Shown here: positions 31,314 to 42,800 of the stretch, in pieces | How the letters are laid out: every line of letters starts with the position of its first letter | Numbering within the stretch: position 1 is the stretch's first letter | Assembly (NCBI GenBank): GCA_010093515.1 | Contig: MU001676.1 | Location: 599,997 to 663,996 of the forward strand | Source: Lineolata rhizophorae | Lineage: Eukaryota; Ascomycota; Dothideomycetes; Lineolatales; Lineolataceae | DNA: 64,000 nucleotides | Reading direction: 5' to 3' | Notes under the pieces: generated by a model | Told to the model about the DNA's origin: nothing | Databases searched by the model: none | The model's input: the letters and a program-made list of their open reading frames with translations, nothing else | Position numbers and translations under genes: made by a program

Positions 31314-33807
31314 AGATTGAGGGGGGGGGGGGGAACCCTTGGTCCCGACTTCGCAGTGCTCCGGGCTGGAATTTTCTAGCGTCGGCCCGGCTCTTGTAGC
31401 CTCCTTTTTCCCCCTTTTACCTTTCCTCTTTCATCCGTACGTCCCCCAACCTCAAGTCCCGACAATACTCTCCTTCTCTCATGTCTCGGTGGTGGCGTTT
31501 TCCTTTCCCTGCATGTCCAATTCAAGATTCCCAAGCATGGTGGCATGGCATGGCGTTTGGGTAATGGACCCAGCCACATTTTCCTTTTTCTTAACGGACG
31601 ATCACCCGAACGAGAGCGAATCATGCATCTCGCAGTCCCTCTCGAGTAGGCCGGACTCACGAAGTGCTCGGGCGTCCGCGTGCCCGAAAGAGAGCCTTAC
31701 CAGGGCTGCGAGCGGTGTTTGGGTTTGAAATGGCGTTTGTTGGTTTTGGGTTTTGTAATTTCTCTTTCTTTTTTCTGGTTTCAAGGGACACAGATCGCCA
31801 TCGTGGGCAGCATGGCGGTCATAACGGGTTTTTCTTTTCTTTTTTTTTTTTTGGTGCTTTCTGGCCACTTGAGGCCTCCACATGGCTGCCGGCTTCCCGT
31901 CGCGATAGAAGGGAAAGAACTTCGGCGTTTGCGTAGATAGGGGCCTGGAAGACACGCACGCCGTAGACGTGCAGGAATGAATGATTGAGATTGAAGTGAC
32001 GGTGCGATCTGAATCTACATGATACCGTGACGGCTGCTCCGTGAAGTGTCAATATGGATTTCAGATGGTCTACTTCACTTTGTGGTTTCTAATACGTTCT
32101 CCGTCACGTCTTACCTACGCCGTTGCACTTGTAAGGTTTGATTCGCCAACATATAGGGATAAAACAATGTCGCTAGTAAGTGTACTACCGGGTCCAGTAT
32201 GCAGCGGCTAATGTCACGATTAGCATCGCCAGATAGCTGGTTGGCACTTCGGCGAGAATGTTGTCCTGCTTTGGCGGCAGGTCGTAGAATCATACCCGCT
32301 GGTGCCATTTCACCGTCTGTCGTGATTTCAACTCGAAATATTGCTGTTAACAAAGCTAAATTGTTTGACAGGTTGCTCTTGATCTTGTAACTAGAATTTC
32401 TTGCTGTTTGGGCGTCATGAGCTTGGCTCAAATTATCTACCACAATGTAGGTTTAGTATGTTATCATACAACTCGTTCCCAAACTAGGCGGTACAACTTC
32501 TAAAGCATCAGTCGCCACTTAACACAAAGTTCATCAGCGTATCTTGCCACTGGACGCCTATATCGAAGCTTGTATCTATATTTGTCGGCCCCGAGAATTA
32601 TTGGTCTTGATACGGACACAAAGAATGCTAGAATAACTTTCTTAGGCTTACACCAATGTTTCAGTCCATGTGTTTGATGCTAATTCATACTAATATAGTA
32701 AGCGTACTACAGCACTCCATGAACAATAGGTAGAAAGTCGACTACCTTCTATGGTTGGCTTCCTACTATGGACTATACGCCTCAGCGGAACACCAAGTGA
32801 CCTTGCGATTTAAACCTAAGGTGATAACTAGTAGACACGGCTTACTGTTCAACGTGTTTAAAGCAGCATTAGTACGTTGTGCATATAGTGTAGTGGAGTA
32901 AAAGCGGCGCCACCCCCAACACCCCTTTTTCCGACTGCACGTGACTTCATTGCCTTTTTTTTTATGTATGTTAGGTTTTTCTCCCCTCTACACACACAAC
33001 ATTCATACACCACACACTCACTTCACTCAAGTTGCCTTTGCCATTATTCACTACAAAAGGTTTTCTCTGCTCTCTTCTCTTGCTTTCTTTCCCTTTTGAA
33101 TATAAAAAGTTAGTTAAGCAAAAGTTGCCTTCCCAAACCCAACGATACGATGCCGTGAAGCAGTGACGACGTGACTCTTCTGCTGTTCTTTAGTGTTGTT
33201 CCCAGGTAAAGTGCTCTACCTTGCTACAATAGTTATCAATTTGCCAGCGCTATTCTCAGCCCGACGCGTGGATAATTTGGTGAACTACGACCAAGGATGT
33301 GTACATTCTGATAATACAATTGATATTCCTAGCTAAAAGTTTATTGTGATAGTAGCTACATAATATCAGTGGTGGCTTTGAGACGGCACTCAGGTTTCCT
33401 CTTGATAGCGTCTTATTGGGAGGGTAGAGGAATGCGTTGTGAATCCGCCTAGGCGCAGTGGCCAGGTTGGAGCGGAATCCGAGCCTGCTCCCTTATGTTT
33501 TCGGTAATTAAATCTATACGATGCAAAATTGCCGAGAAGCATACGGCATATGTATACGTTCCCCAAACAAAACGTTCAGCTACCAATTCTATTTCTCTCA
33601 TGGTGGAATAATAACTGTCTCTACCCAGTCTGGTGGGTAGGCGCGTCACATTTGCAAGAGAGCCATTATCTAGAAATTTCGAGGGTCCTGAAAGTCTATT
33701 TTAATCCTTTCCATGCATTTCCCTTACCAGGCCCATTTGAGGCATCCAACATGGAGTATCTTGTAGTGCAAACCGCGTAATTTTGTACACATCCTGTTAA
33801 ACAAGGC
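31314..33807. other. AT-rich convergent intergenic region with a repeat copy
   Basis: 2.5 kb between the 3' ends of the OTU gene and ULA1. After 32000 the DNA is much more AT-rich than its surroundings and has no gene-like frame. An LTR-like element sits at 32889-33228. The rest may be decayed repeat DNA. Confidence 0.55.
32889..33228 (+). mobile_element. LTR-like element, copy A (probable solo LTR)
   Basis: A 340-bp segment begins TGTAGTGGAG and ends CTTGCTACA, i.e. TG..CA termini with a 5-bp terminal inverted match TGTAG/CTACA. It is flanked directly by ATAG on both sides (32885-32888 and 33229-33232), a possible target-site duplication. A clearly related sequence lies inverted at 63607-63889. 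Shared blocks include GCGCCACCCC, CTTCATTG, CACTACAAAAG, ATGCCGTGAAG, GACGTGACTC and CCAGGTAAAGTG. No internal retrotransposon genes are adjacent, so a solo LTR or a short non-autonomous element is the best reading. Confidence 0.6.
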
Positions 33808-35619
33808 CTAGACTCCGAATACTTCCGACCTGCTCGTTACACCATCAAACACGCATGTGTTGTCAACCGGTATGTACTGCTTGGTGATCACCTTGATGAC
33901 TTCCTGAGCAATGAGGCCGCCAGTTAGCGCAGCAACATTGTGCAGCTCCCCGCCACCAGCACGAACCCTAAATATGACAAGATTAACACCGCTTCAAAAC
34001 AGCAACGTGCAGATGGGAACTTACAGCTCTCCCACATACTGCGCCACTTTAGTGTCTACCTTAGTCCTCTCGTCCTCATCCATGGGATAGTCCGCTTCCG
34101 TAAGCAAATCATCGACGATCTGCTTAGCATGGCTAACAGCAATCGCCTCGTCGGCCTCAGTTGCAAACTCGACGTTGTCAGCCAAGTTGCTAGGCGCTCC
34201 AGGAGGTCTACCTTGTGCGGCCTCGAAGGCATCCCAAGCTAGGAAGGCAATATACAGCCCTAGCAATCCCTCCGAGAGACTCGGCGACATCGCAGCTACT
34301 TTTGCTCGGTCCCCCCACCGTATCTTTGCCTTATCGGTCGCAATTTGAAAGGGTCGACCCCTTACAAGCTTTATGTGAGCCGCATTCTTGCAGAAGCTCT
34401 CCACATCCCTCTCGTCGGCTAGAGTCGGACATCCCAACTCTTTTTCCAGTCTACGCACCTCGGCTAGAACTTCCGCAATATCGGCCCGCGACTTGCTCTT
34501 GTATACGTTCTGTAGGGCGATGTAGTCAGCGCTCCGGGCCTTCATGTCCGGCAGGGCACCAGGCAAGGGCAGAACCCCATGTGCCTCGTAAAAATTCGCG
34601 ACCGCACGCGCGACGATCCAGAAGTGTGAGCTTGTCGCCGTCGGATTCACGCACTCGGGCGCGGCGAAGACTTCACGGACAGCGCTTGACGGCGCCGGCA
34701 CGTTGAGCGACTTGAGCACGGCGCCACGGGCCTCCTCGAAGTTCTCCTCGGTGCCCTCGGCGCCGCCGGTGCGCGCACCGGAGGCCACGAGGTCGCGGAA
34801 CTCGGCCTTCTCTTTATAGGTCGAAGGCGCCTTGCCTTCGTGCGTGGCACGCCAGTCTGCGAGGTAGCGCAAGAGCAGTAGCAGGTAGGGCACGTGCCCA
34901 TGGTCGTCATCCGACATGCCTTCCAATCCCGCCGTCTTGTTCTTCATGATGTCGACGAGTTCCGGCCATGGCGTCAACAGTCGCAAGTCAGTCGTCGAAG
35001 CTGGGTCTGGATGCGTGTCGACGATGGGGAAAGCTTCAGGGAGGTGTAGCGAGAAGTGGGAGTAGAAGCCAACGCTGTGTATGTAGAAGAGCGGCGTGGA
35101 GGTCTGGGACGCGTATTTCGAGAGTAAGGAGAGCACGTCGGGGCCGAGGGACTGGGTCGCGAGGATGAGGGTGTAGGGCCGAAGAGCGTTCGGATCGCTG
35201 GTGAAGGCTTCTATTGGCTTCAAATGTTTGTGAGCTTCAGCAGACTCTTTGGCTAACCAACGATGCCGCCCTACCTCAGTGATACAAGTCCCATCCACGT
35301 CAGGATTGAGCTCCCTCAGCAGTCTGCTGCAATGCTCGGCCCGGCTCTCTCCCAAGCTATCTTCCTCGAGGAAGAAGTTGGCTCCCAAATCCGCCTCCGA
35401 GATGGCGGCGCTGTCGAGGATAGCGAAGTGGCCAATGCCCGGGAGGACGAGATTTTTCAGCGTCTCGATGCCGACAACGCCTGGTCCGGAGTTGACGAGT
35501 AGCACCCGCGCGTCTTCAAGTGCAGCTTGTCCGCTCGCGGCCCATAGCCGTAGCTGGCGGTCATACTTTTTCTCCTTCGAAGAAGGGCCGTGCAGCGGCG
35601 GAGGCGTAGTTCCGGGCAT
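33808..35619 (-). CDS. ula1: NEDD8-activating enzyme E1 regulatory subunit (APP-BP1/Ula1)
   Basis: Exons 34025-35619 and 33808-33967 (intron 33968-34024, GTAAGT..TTTAG) give 584 residues. With Uba3 it forms the E1 that activates NEDD8/Rub1 for cullin modification. The N-terminus KEKKYDRQLRLWAASGQAAL is the E1 signature, followed by the ThiF-type fold VLLVNSGPGVVGIETLKNLV and LGANFFLEEDSLGESRAEHC. The second exon restores the conserved end GGGELHNVAALTGGLIAQEV, then KVITKQYIPVDNT. There is no adenylation-site or catalytic Cys, as expected for this subunit. The upstream in-frame extension has no ATG, so the start is ATG 35619. Length agrees with the family (about 530-580). Confidence 0.95.
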
Positions 35620-36067
35620 GGCGGGTGCGATCACGACATGAGCGAGCGTGGAGGGCCGCGGCAGAGACGTGTCAAATGAATCGTTGCAAAGTACAACAGC
35701 CAATGTTCATTGTGCACGGAACATCTATGTACTTATGCATACGCGGAGAGGCGGGCTGCAGCTGCGGAGCTACCTCGCGCCATCTGGCCTCACTCCCCCG
35801 CGTTTGCGAAATATGCAAACTACACGTGACACCCATCCTCAACAACGCCGTCGTGCGGTGGAAATGATAACAACGCGGTACGGAGTACTCTGTAGAGCAA
35901 CGCCTGTATCCAAGATCGAGAATCCGCCGCTTCTTGAAATAGTTTTTCCCGCTAAATCCATTATGACAATGCTTAGCACAATGGCCGCCCAATCCAGTTG
36001 CCATCGCAAACTCAAAACGCCGTCAAATGCGCCACCTAGTCGCCGAGTCCCCGACCACCATGTACCC
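35620..36067. other. Intergenic region between ULA1 and the GATA factor
   Basis: 448 bases holding the ULA1 promoter and the 3' flank of the GATA-factor gene. No gene is seen. It includes the word TACGGAGTACTC near 35879, related to the palindrome at 11169. Confidence 0.5.
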
Positions 36068-38126
36068 TCAGCGTTCTTCCTCCAATCGGGATATTTCGTT
36101 CTCAACTGCTGCGAGACTCTCCCTTAGCATCCTAGCCTCGCGCAACAACTCTGCTCGCCGCGACTTGCCACCGTCTGCATCGACGGCGGTCCCGTCAGCT
36201 TGCCGTTCATCTTGAGTGGAGCCTGGATCCGTGAGAACGGGGTCGATTGACGGGTCGGCATTTCCGCCTCCTTCCTCGCCAGAAACCTGTTGCTGGCTCC
36301 CTGCCTCGCCATGACCGTCTCCTTCGGCGACGGATAGCGAGCGCTTCCGTGACGGCGTCGTTGCCTCAGCATGGTAAAAGGTGAAGTCAGCAGGAGGAGG
36401 GGCGAGACGGTGGTACCCATCAGACGTTCGCACTTCCCCGTTCGATGTGCTAGCTTGCTGTAGTGCTGGATCCAAAGGGGTGGCTGGCTGATCTAGACGC
36501 CCGTGTGCTCTGGTCGTAGAACTTGAGCCCGAAATCGCCCCAGCCGCAGCGTGCGTTCGGAGTTGATCCTCAACAGATTGGGCGACCGGTGCTGTACCAA
36601 CTGTACCGCTCGCTGTGAGGTTGGTAGAGTGGGAAGGCACAGAATCCGTCGCAGAACTCGGAGACGCGGATATCTGGTCCTGCATGGCGGGCACAACTCG
36701 TTTTCGCCTTTTAATCTCCTGCTTCTTCATCGCGACAGGGCGGTGAACGCCATGTAGCTTGTAATACAAGCCTAAAGCCCAACAAGGAAGCTAATCAGTA
36801 TCTGTTGCTCTTGTGGTTTGATGTCCGCTAACAGATAATAACCTACCGCATGCATTGCAAATTGTGTGGCCACTCTCATCCCTTCTCCAGAGTGGTGTGA
36901 TAGTTGTGCCGCAATTCTGACAAGCCGGTACAAGCGGGCTGCCGATCCCGCCCGCAGAACCTTGAATATTTTGACTAGCAGATTGATCCGCACTACTCTG
37001 AGGTCCCACTTCGCCAATGCTCACGCCCACAGTCCCCGTCCCTTGAGAGTCAGGCCCAGAACTCCCGTCGGATGTTATGCCTTCATTTGCTGCAGCTGCC
37101 TGCGCGAGAGCGAATTGGGCCGTCTTTGCAACCCGATTGTTGTACGCCGGACAACCACTACAAGCTTGTTGACCACCAGTCCCATTGCACCGCCCGCCGC
37201 CGGGACAAGTGCCAGCCTGAAGTGTATCTGCAGGCACGTAGGTCGCACGAGGCCCAGAGTTGTTTAGGCCTGCCATATTAGATGAAGGCGAAACGGAACG
37301 ATGATCTCCAGGCCCCGGTGAAGCTCCCCCTCCGCCCGTATTTGCCGAGAGGGAGAGCGGCGATGAGCCGACAGAAAAAGGAGGCGGTGCGTGAGTGTGA
37401 ATGTTACGTTTTAAATTCGTTGGGCGTGACTGCTTGCGCGCCTTGTAATAAAGCCCGCAAGCATTGCAAATCGTAGCCCCTGTTGGAGAGCGACGCCAAA
37501 GAGGAGTACGAGTGGTTCCGCAATTGCTTCAATCACGATACGTTAGTGGGCATGAAGCGTAATAACGTATTGATCCCATGAGATTTGGATAGCGCAGCAA
37601 TGGCACATAAATGGATAGGTGTCTGATGGTGAACAAGTAAAAGTTGGGCGCACCTGCATACTTGGCCCGACATTGTTGCGTGTTGGTTTGGCGGCCGTGC
37701 TGACTGCTGTGGCTGCTGTTCCAGCTGTAAAGGGCTACCTTGTTCGTTTTCACTCTGGACAGCGGTAGTAGTAGAAAGGCCTGGACTCGGACTGTGCTCT
37801 GCTGAGTTATGCACCCGCATGGAATCATCGAGTGAGTGATATTCAGTCACTTCAGCAGCTCCGCTGCGACCTTTGCCAGACTCGAATTTCCCTACAAGCT
37901 CGTTCGTTTGTGCGGTAGTCTTTTCCCTCGACTGGGGCCCGGATGTGCCATTGGCACTAGTCGCAGTGTCACCATCACGGACCGCATGACCAGCCTGCGT
38001 GAGCAAATTGAGGTTCGCCGCCATCTCCAGATCCTCCTTGGAGGGCTCCCGAGTGAGGCGGTGATGCGGAGGCACATTCAGGGCCGCAGGAGCCGGCGAC
38101 GGCCGTGATGCCGAAGCAGCCGACAT
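36068..38126 (-). CDS. sre: Iron-responsive GATA transcription repressor (SreA/SRE/Urbs1 family)
   Basis: Three exons: 37654-38126, 36847-37526 and 36068-36771, giving 618 residues. The protein represses siderophore synthesis and iron uptake when iron is plentiful. Two GATA zinc fingers of CX2CX17CX2C form are present: C157-C160-C178-C181 ([14 protein letters not shown]) and C360-C363-C381-C384 ([17 protein letters not shown]). Both introns fall at the fingers: the first precedes NCGTT and the second follows CNAC. Between the fingers lies the family-specific Cys cluster C265, C271, C280, C283 (CPGGGRC ... CSGC) linked to iron sensing in this family. The N-terminus has [20 protein letters not shown]. 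The C-terminus is a coiled coil, [20 protein letters not shown]. Finger order, spacing and Cys cluster together exclude AreA/WC-type GATA factors. GATA sites upstream suggest autoregulation. Confidence 0.96.
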
Positions 38127-39428
38127 GGTTGCTGCCGGGTCTGGATGCGCTGCTCGACGAAGGAAGACGGGATAACACAGCGTCGTACGTTGTGGTGCCG
38201 TAGGCGATGCGGTCGCTAAATCGGTACCGGAAAGACTAGGCAAGCGGGTGGCGCTGTTACGTAGACATAGAGATAGGGACAGAACAGCGAGGAAGTCGGA
38301 AGACAAGCCTGGCGGTGCGAGCGCTATCAAGGCTCACTGGCGAAGAGTAGGGTACAGGTGCCGGGAGGCAAATGATAGGTCGGGCACGGGACGTGGTGAG
38401 AAGACTGGCCAGAACGAAGATGGCTGGGGGCGCTGGAGACGTCGTCCAAGGCTCGTGGGGTGATTTGATGATCTGATAATCGAGGTCAGCGCCCCGGTCC
38501 AACACCGTGGAAAGCACAGGCGGCCCGTTCTGGAACCAGCCCGTAAAATACAGGCATTCACCGACACTTTAGTTGGTAGGTATTACGACTGTCTAGCGGA
38601 CACCAAGGCGGCGCAAGCTACTGGTATTCTATCGGGCGGATCGCACCCGGAAACAGGCACCCACTGCGCTTGGGGGCTGCTGAGGACAGACAACGACAGA
38701 AGCTGGCCGGGCTTTGCCTCGGGCTCGGGAGCGTTGTTTCTCGCGCCCGACGCTATGTATCTTTGGGCTGAGGCTGTCCCAGGCGTCCCGGACGGGCAGG
38801 CTGTTGCGAGAGGTTGGGAGGTCGTTCCCGTCTGCAGCGTTGCGGTCGAAGGGTTGACGACGGAGGTTCGTTCCCCAGGGGCTGGCCAGTGTGCCGCGTC
38901 GTCTTTCAAAGCATCCGCGTTGATTGGCCCGCTGCGGCCGCGCCCTGGTGCGCTTAGTCCGGCGCGTCGTCCCGGCCGCCTCGGCCTGCCCGCTTGGCGG
39001 CCGGGGCGCGCTTAGTAACCCACACATCACGTGGTGCACCTTAGTCCCTCGCTGGCACCCCGACAGGTGCCCACGCAGCTCAAGGCAACCCCCGATCCGA
39101 TTTCCGGTAATGATGTATAGCTATGAAAGACGTACGCAAAGCGCTACTCGTTACACGAGACCTCCCCAAAAGCCCGGAACACGGAATCGAAATGCAAGAG
39201 CCAAAGCCAGTCCGCACGCCTAGCTCTAACCTTGGCCGCCATTGAGCACTCCAACGAGGCGGTATGATACGCAGTCTGAACGTCTGAACGTCTAAGCGTC
39301 TGATCTAGCCCTCCCCCCCTTGTTACACGTGGCGCAGATAACTATGCTTGGGGTCTCACCATCCCCAAGAGTCGTTCGGCCGGGCGCACATGCTCCGCAT
39401 GCCCTATCTCTCGTCCTCCCGCACGAGC
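38127..39428. other. Upstream region of the GATA factor / 3' flank of COPI-associated gene
   Basis: 1.3 kb without a credible gene. Frames near 38629-39039 on both strands are GC-driven. The 350 bases next to the GATA-factor start contain a cluster of HGATAR sites. Confidence 0.5.
38271..38479. promoter_or_regulatory. Cluster of four HGATAR (GATA-factor) sites
   Basis: AGATAG at 38271-38276, CTATCA (TGATAG on the other strand) at 38324-38329, TGATAG at 38373-38378 and TGATAA at 38474-38479. They lie 145-355 bases upstream of the start codon of the iron GATA repressor. About one such site per 340 bases is expected by chance on both strands at even base composition, so four in 209 bases is an excess, though not a decisive one. 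Confidence 0.4.
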
Positions 39429-40306
39429 TTAGACCTGCTCCGCTCCCCATCCGGCATCCGCATCGCTGCTTCAATGTTAGCCACATCGGCGTGTAGCGCT
39501 GTGCCTGCCCAATACGTCGCTGAGAGATGATGCGCCATAGACGTACCGCATGTTTGCCGGTGGCTCGATCGACGGAACGTACTCCAGCGCTACGTAAGCA
39601 ATGCCAGAAATGCCGATAACCGCCCCTGCGACGGCGCGCCACCACGACGAGCTAAGGATGATGGATCCGATGAAGATGTAAACTGTTTTCAAGCAGCAGA
39701 TCAGCATCTCAACTCCCAAGTAGGCCTCAACTTTGCCCTTCGACAGCACGGCACCGATGCCTCCAACTAGGTTGCGCCCTGATGCTACTCACAGATGCCG
39801 CGACCGATAAAGGAGAACATGAAGTTGGCATATTTGGCGACCTGAGGGGGAATCTGGAACTCCAAGAGAGCGGTGCCTATGTACCAGCAGGCGCGTTAGT
39901 TCATGCGTTCAGTCGCAAACACGTCCGATACCAATCTAGCCGTTTCGCATCCCCATACTGCGGTAATTACGACCTTATTTGGATGATATAGAGAGACAGA
40001 AGACTTACACAGGCCGAATATGATGACATAGCAACCCAATATGATGCTCGGGCTAGGTAACGCGCGCAACGCGGTCAGCAAGATGAAGAAGTTCGCCGAT
40101 GATGCCGAACGCGCCGGGAAGCATACAAGCTTGCTGGGAAGAACTGGCCAATGCCTCCAAGGACCATGAACACGCCGACGGCCAGATTAACCATGCGACT
40201 AGATACGACGCAAGCATAGTTAGTTAGGCAGCTCCTAAATGAAGGTAGGCGGGAGCTCCGGAGTGGAGCATTGCGCGCAGACTTACAAGATGTCTGAAAA
40301 GTCCAT
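39429..40306 (-). CDS. COPI-associated small membrane protein (Tvp15-like)
   Basis: Six small exons: 40287-40306, 40127-40198, 40009-40052, 39793-39876, 39547-39682 and 39429-39465, giving 130 residues. Every junction restores frame and a coherent four-helix membrane protein: MDFSDIFRMVNLAVGVFMVL, then GGIGQFFPASFPSIILGCYV, IIFGLCTALLEFQIPPQVAK, FMFSFIGRGIFYIFIGSIIL, and AGAVIGISGIAYVALEYVPS. The end, PPANMRDADAGWGAEQV, is acidic and cytosolic. Family members localise to Golgi vesicles and associate with COPI. The gene is split into exons of 20-136 nt, so no exon alone looks convincing. The last acceptor could be AAG or CAG; CAG is chosen because it gives the usual MRDADAGWG. Confidence 0.9.
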
Positions 40307-41000
40307 AGCTGCGTGAAGCGTGTGATTCAAGCCCAGCTACGCAAAAAGACTCGAAGGGTCGGCGTGGAAGGAAGAAGAGTGGGAGAACAGCACAGAGAGG
40401 CGCACGCCGGCTGGGAGACGGGGCTGGGTGATGGTGTTGCGATGAGGCTGGGGGCAGGTCGAGCTTTGTGCTATTCCATAGCGGGCGCCTCCCCGAGCAC
40501 CGACCCCCCGATTGGCCCGGATCGCTAAGCCTACGGTCGCAGCGAGCCAACGTCATTTGACCGCCATCTCCCACGACCACGCGTCGTAGGCAGCAGCATT
40601 TGGACAGCAACTCCATCGCCTTCGGGCAAGATACTAATGCGTTCCACCGCTAGTATCAGCTCACCGAGTGCTTGAGATGCGCACGGGTCGGGGGTTCGCG
40701 AGACATGCTCGGCTCTAAAATGGCCGCACTTTTCAAGGGTTTTTCATGCGAGAATGACGGGGAAGAATTGGCAGTATGAATTCGAGATTCTTTTCAGGGC
40801 GTGTGGACTTTGACAGCGTTTTCGGATCAAATGCAATATATTGATTTAGCTCTCCTTGATGCATCCTACAGGGTTGCATGGTATTATGTACTGTGCTCGT
40901 AAATCAGCAGCGATTGTATCTCCAACACTAAACAGTGTGGCTGGACACCTTGTCTCATACACCACGCTCTAGTTCTATTTGACATCGGTTGAAATCAAAG
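40307..41000. other. Intergenic region, no gene seen
   Basis: The COPI-associated gene promoter (GC-rich, nearest 40306) grading into an AT-rich 3' flank of the hexokinase gene. No frame with coding character. Confidence 0.5.
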
Positions 41001-42800
41001 TTACTTTGCTCTAGACTCCACCATCCCAGCCAATACGGCTGCACCAATGATGCCTCCATCTTTTGCCTCCTTCAACACCACTGTCTTCGCACTCCCAGAC
41101 GCAGTCCCTTTTCGAATCAATGTGTCAATCCATCCTTGACACGTCTCCCGGTAACCTGGATACTGGGACATGACGCTTCCAGTATAGGCCACGACCAGTT
41201 CCTCAACGCCTTGCTCTCTAGTTCGGCCGTTCCCGTCACTCTTTGTCGGCTCACTGCCACGTGGCTCGAGAGTGATTTCCCCAGCACAGGCTAACAGTCC
41301 AATGATTGCTGCTGCAATAAGTCCGCAAGATCGAATCTGAATCACTTCTGCGATTCTTCTGACGGCCCACGCCAGCTCAGGAGTCCAGAAATCACCGCTA
41401 GGCCCAGGAAATATCTCTGCAAGCTTCTGCTTCAGGACAGTCTCGTTTCCAGTAGCAATGACAGTTGCTACGCATTGCGTAGAGATTGCGTTTTTCTTCA
41501 GCAGTGAAGGAGGAATTTGATTTGCGTTCAAGTGCGCCCAGCCTTCTGTAAGGAGGTCCAAAAACGCTAAGCGAACAAGCTCACCAAGGTAACGACCAGC
41601 TGTCATGTATTCGAAGGGTTGGAAACCAGGCGTCTCCGAGTTTCGGTCGAGGATTTTGTCCCACTTGGTTGGAATATTCAGCTCGCGCATTGGTGCATCT
41701 GTTCCACGGATGCTCCATTCTGTATTTACAACAGTCGTGGCATTTGAGACTATATTTCCCGCCGATGAGCGGAGGTAGGCGCGTTTCGATTCGTGGAGAT
41801 GGCCTAGTTTCAGTGGGATGGTAGCGTTCGTCCCAGTACCCATGATCAACCCCATAGCTACCTTACTATAGGGCTCAGATTTGGTTTTGTATGCAAGAGA
41901 GGCAAATGTTGCGATCGTGTCGTTCGTTATTGCGGCGATCTTCAGCGTAGGAAGCCTGGAAATCCGCCTCCTCTTGGCAGATGGTGCCGATTGCTGGTCG
42001 GCGGCATTGCCCTCCAGATCGTTCGAAGTCTCCTCTTCGCAGTGACGGGCATAGCCAGCGAGGAGCATTTTCCCTAAGTTCAAGTCTGATGTAATGGCGA
42101 ATCCCTTCCCCATTGGCATAAGCGTTGCTTCTGACATGGATTCTTGCCTGACATCTCGTCAGCATCACTGTCCAAGGCCTTCATTGTATTTCCATCGACA
42201 ATCACTCAAGTCTGCGCAGCAAGCAGATCTATCAGTGAGCGAGGAGGTCGTGTTCATTTGGTGACTAGGAACGAGGTACCCATACGTCATTGGAAAGCTG
42301 AAGGTAATCCCAAGGGGAATCTCATCGCCTAAAGCATGCTCGTCACGCTTGGTGCCCGATGCACCACCAATGGCCTCCTGGACAACCTCGGCGATACAAT
42401 CACCTATCCACCTAAATAGGTCTTCTGCTTTGTCCATCTTGAGGTGCTCTTCGATTGGCCATGCCTTCTCGTGCGATCTGCGCGTATGTGGCAATGCTGC
42501 CGTATCCAGCAAAGGTGCCAGCCCAGAAGGAGCGGCTCCATCTTCCCCTAGGAGATCAATGAAACCAACTCGTAGATTGGTTCCACCGACATCAATGGCA
42601 AGAAAGCGACCTTTTTCACTTCCGTTCGGAAGGTTGGTAACCGGGGTCGGCAAGAAATGCTCTGTGGATTGCCGGGCGAGTGTCTTATAACACTCGGAAA
42701 ACTTGAGCGAAAGAGCGAGTAGGGTATCCTCGTGGACGCATGATGAAAATGGGCTCAGGAACTGCTCCAGATGGTTCAAACCGGACGTCCGCCCCTCCAT
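41001..42800 (-). CDS. Atypical hexokinase-family protein
   Basis: Exons 42286-42800 and 41001-42147 (intron GTATGG..TCAG) give 553 residues. Hexokinase motifs in order: phosphate-binding FLAIDVGGTNLRVGF (D70), sugar-binding LGITFSFPMTQES, MGKGFAITSDLNLG with the conserved Lys, catalytic AAITNDTIATF (Asp248), GLIMGTGTNATIPL, VVNTEWSIRG and FEYMTAGRYLGELVRLA. The key catalytic and glucose-contact residues are therefore present. The join supplies PMTQESMSEATLMPMGKG, which confirms the splice. It departs from classical hexokinase in an insertion of about 30 residues between helix and catalytic strand (about residues 205-240) that holds the basic run KRRR. Fungi have several divergent hexokinase-like proteins, some regulatory. 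Catalysis is plausible but unproven. Confidence 0.92.
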
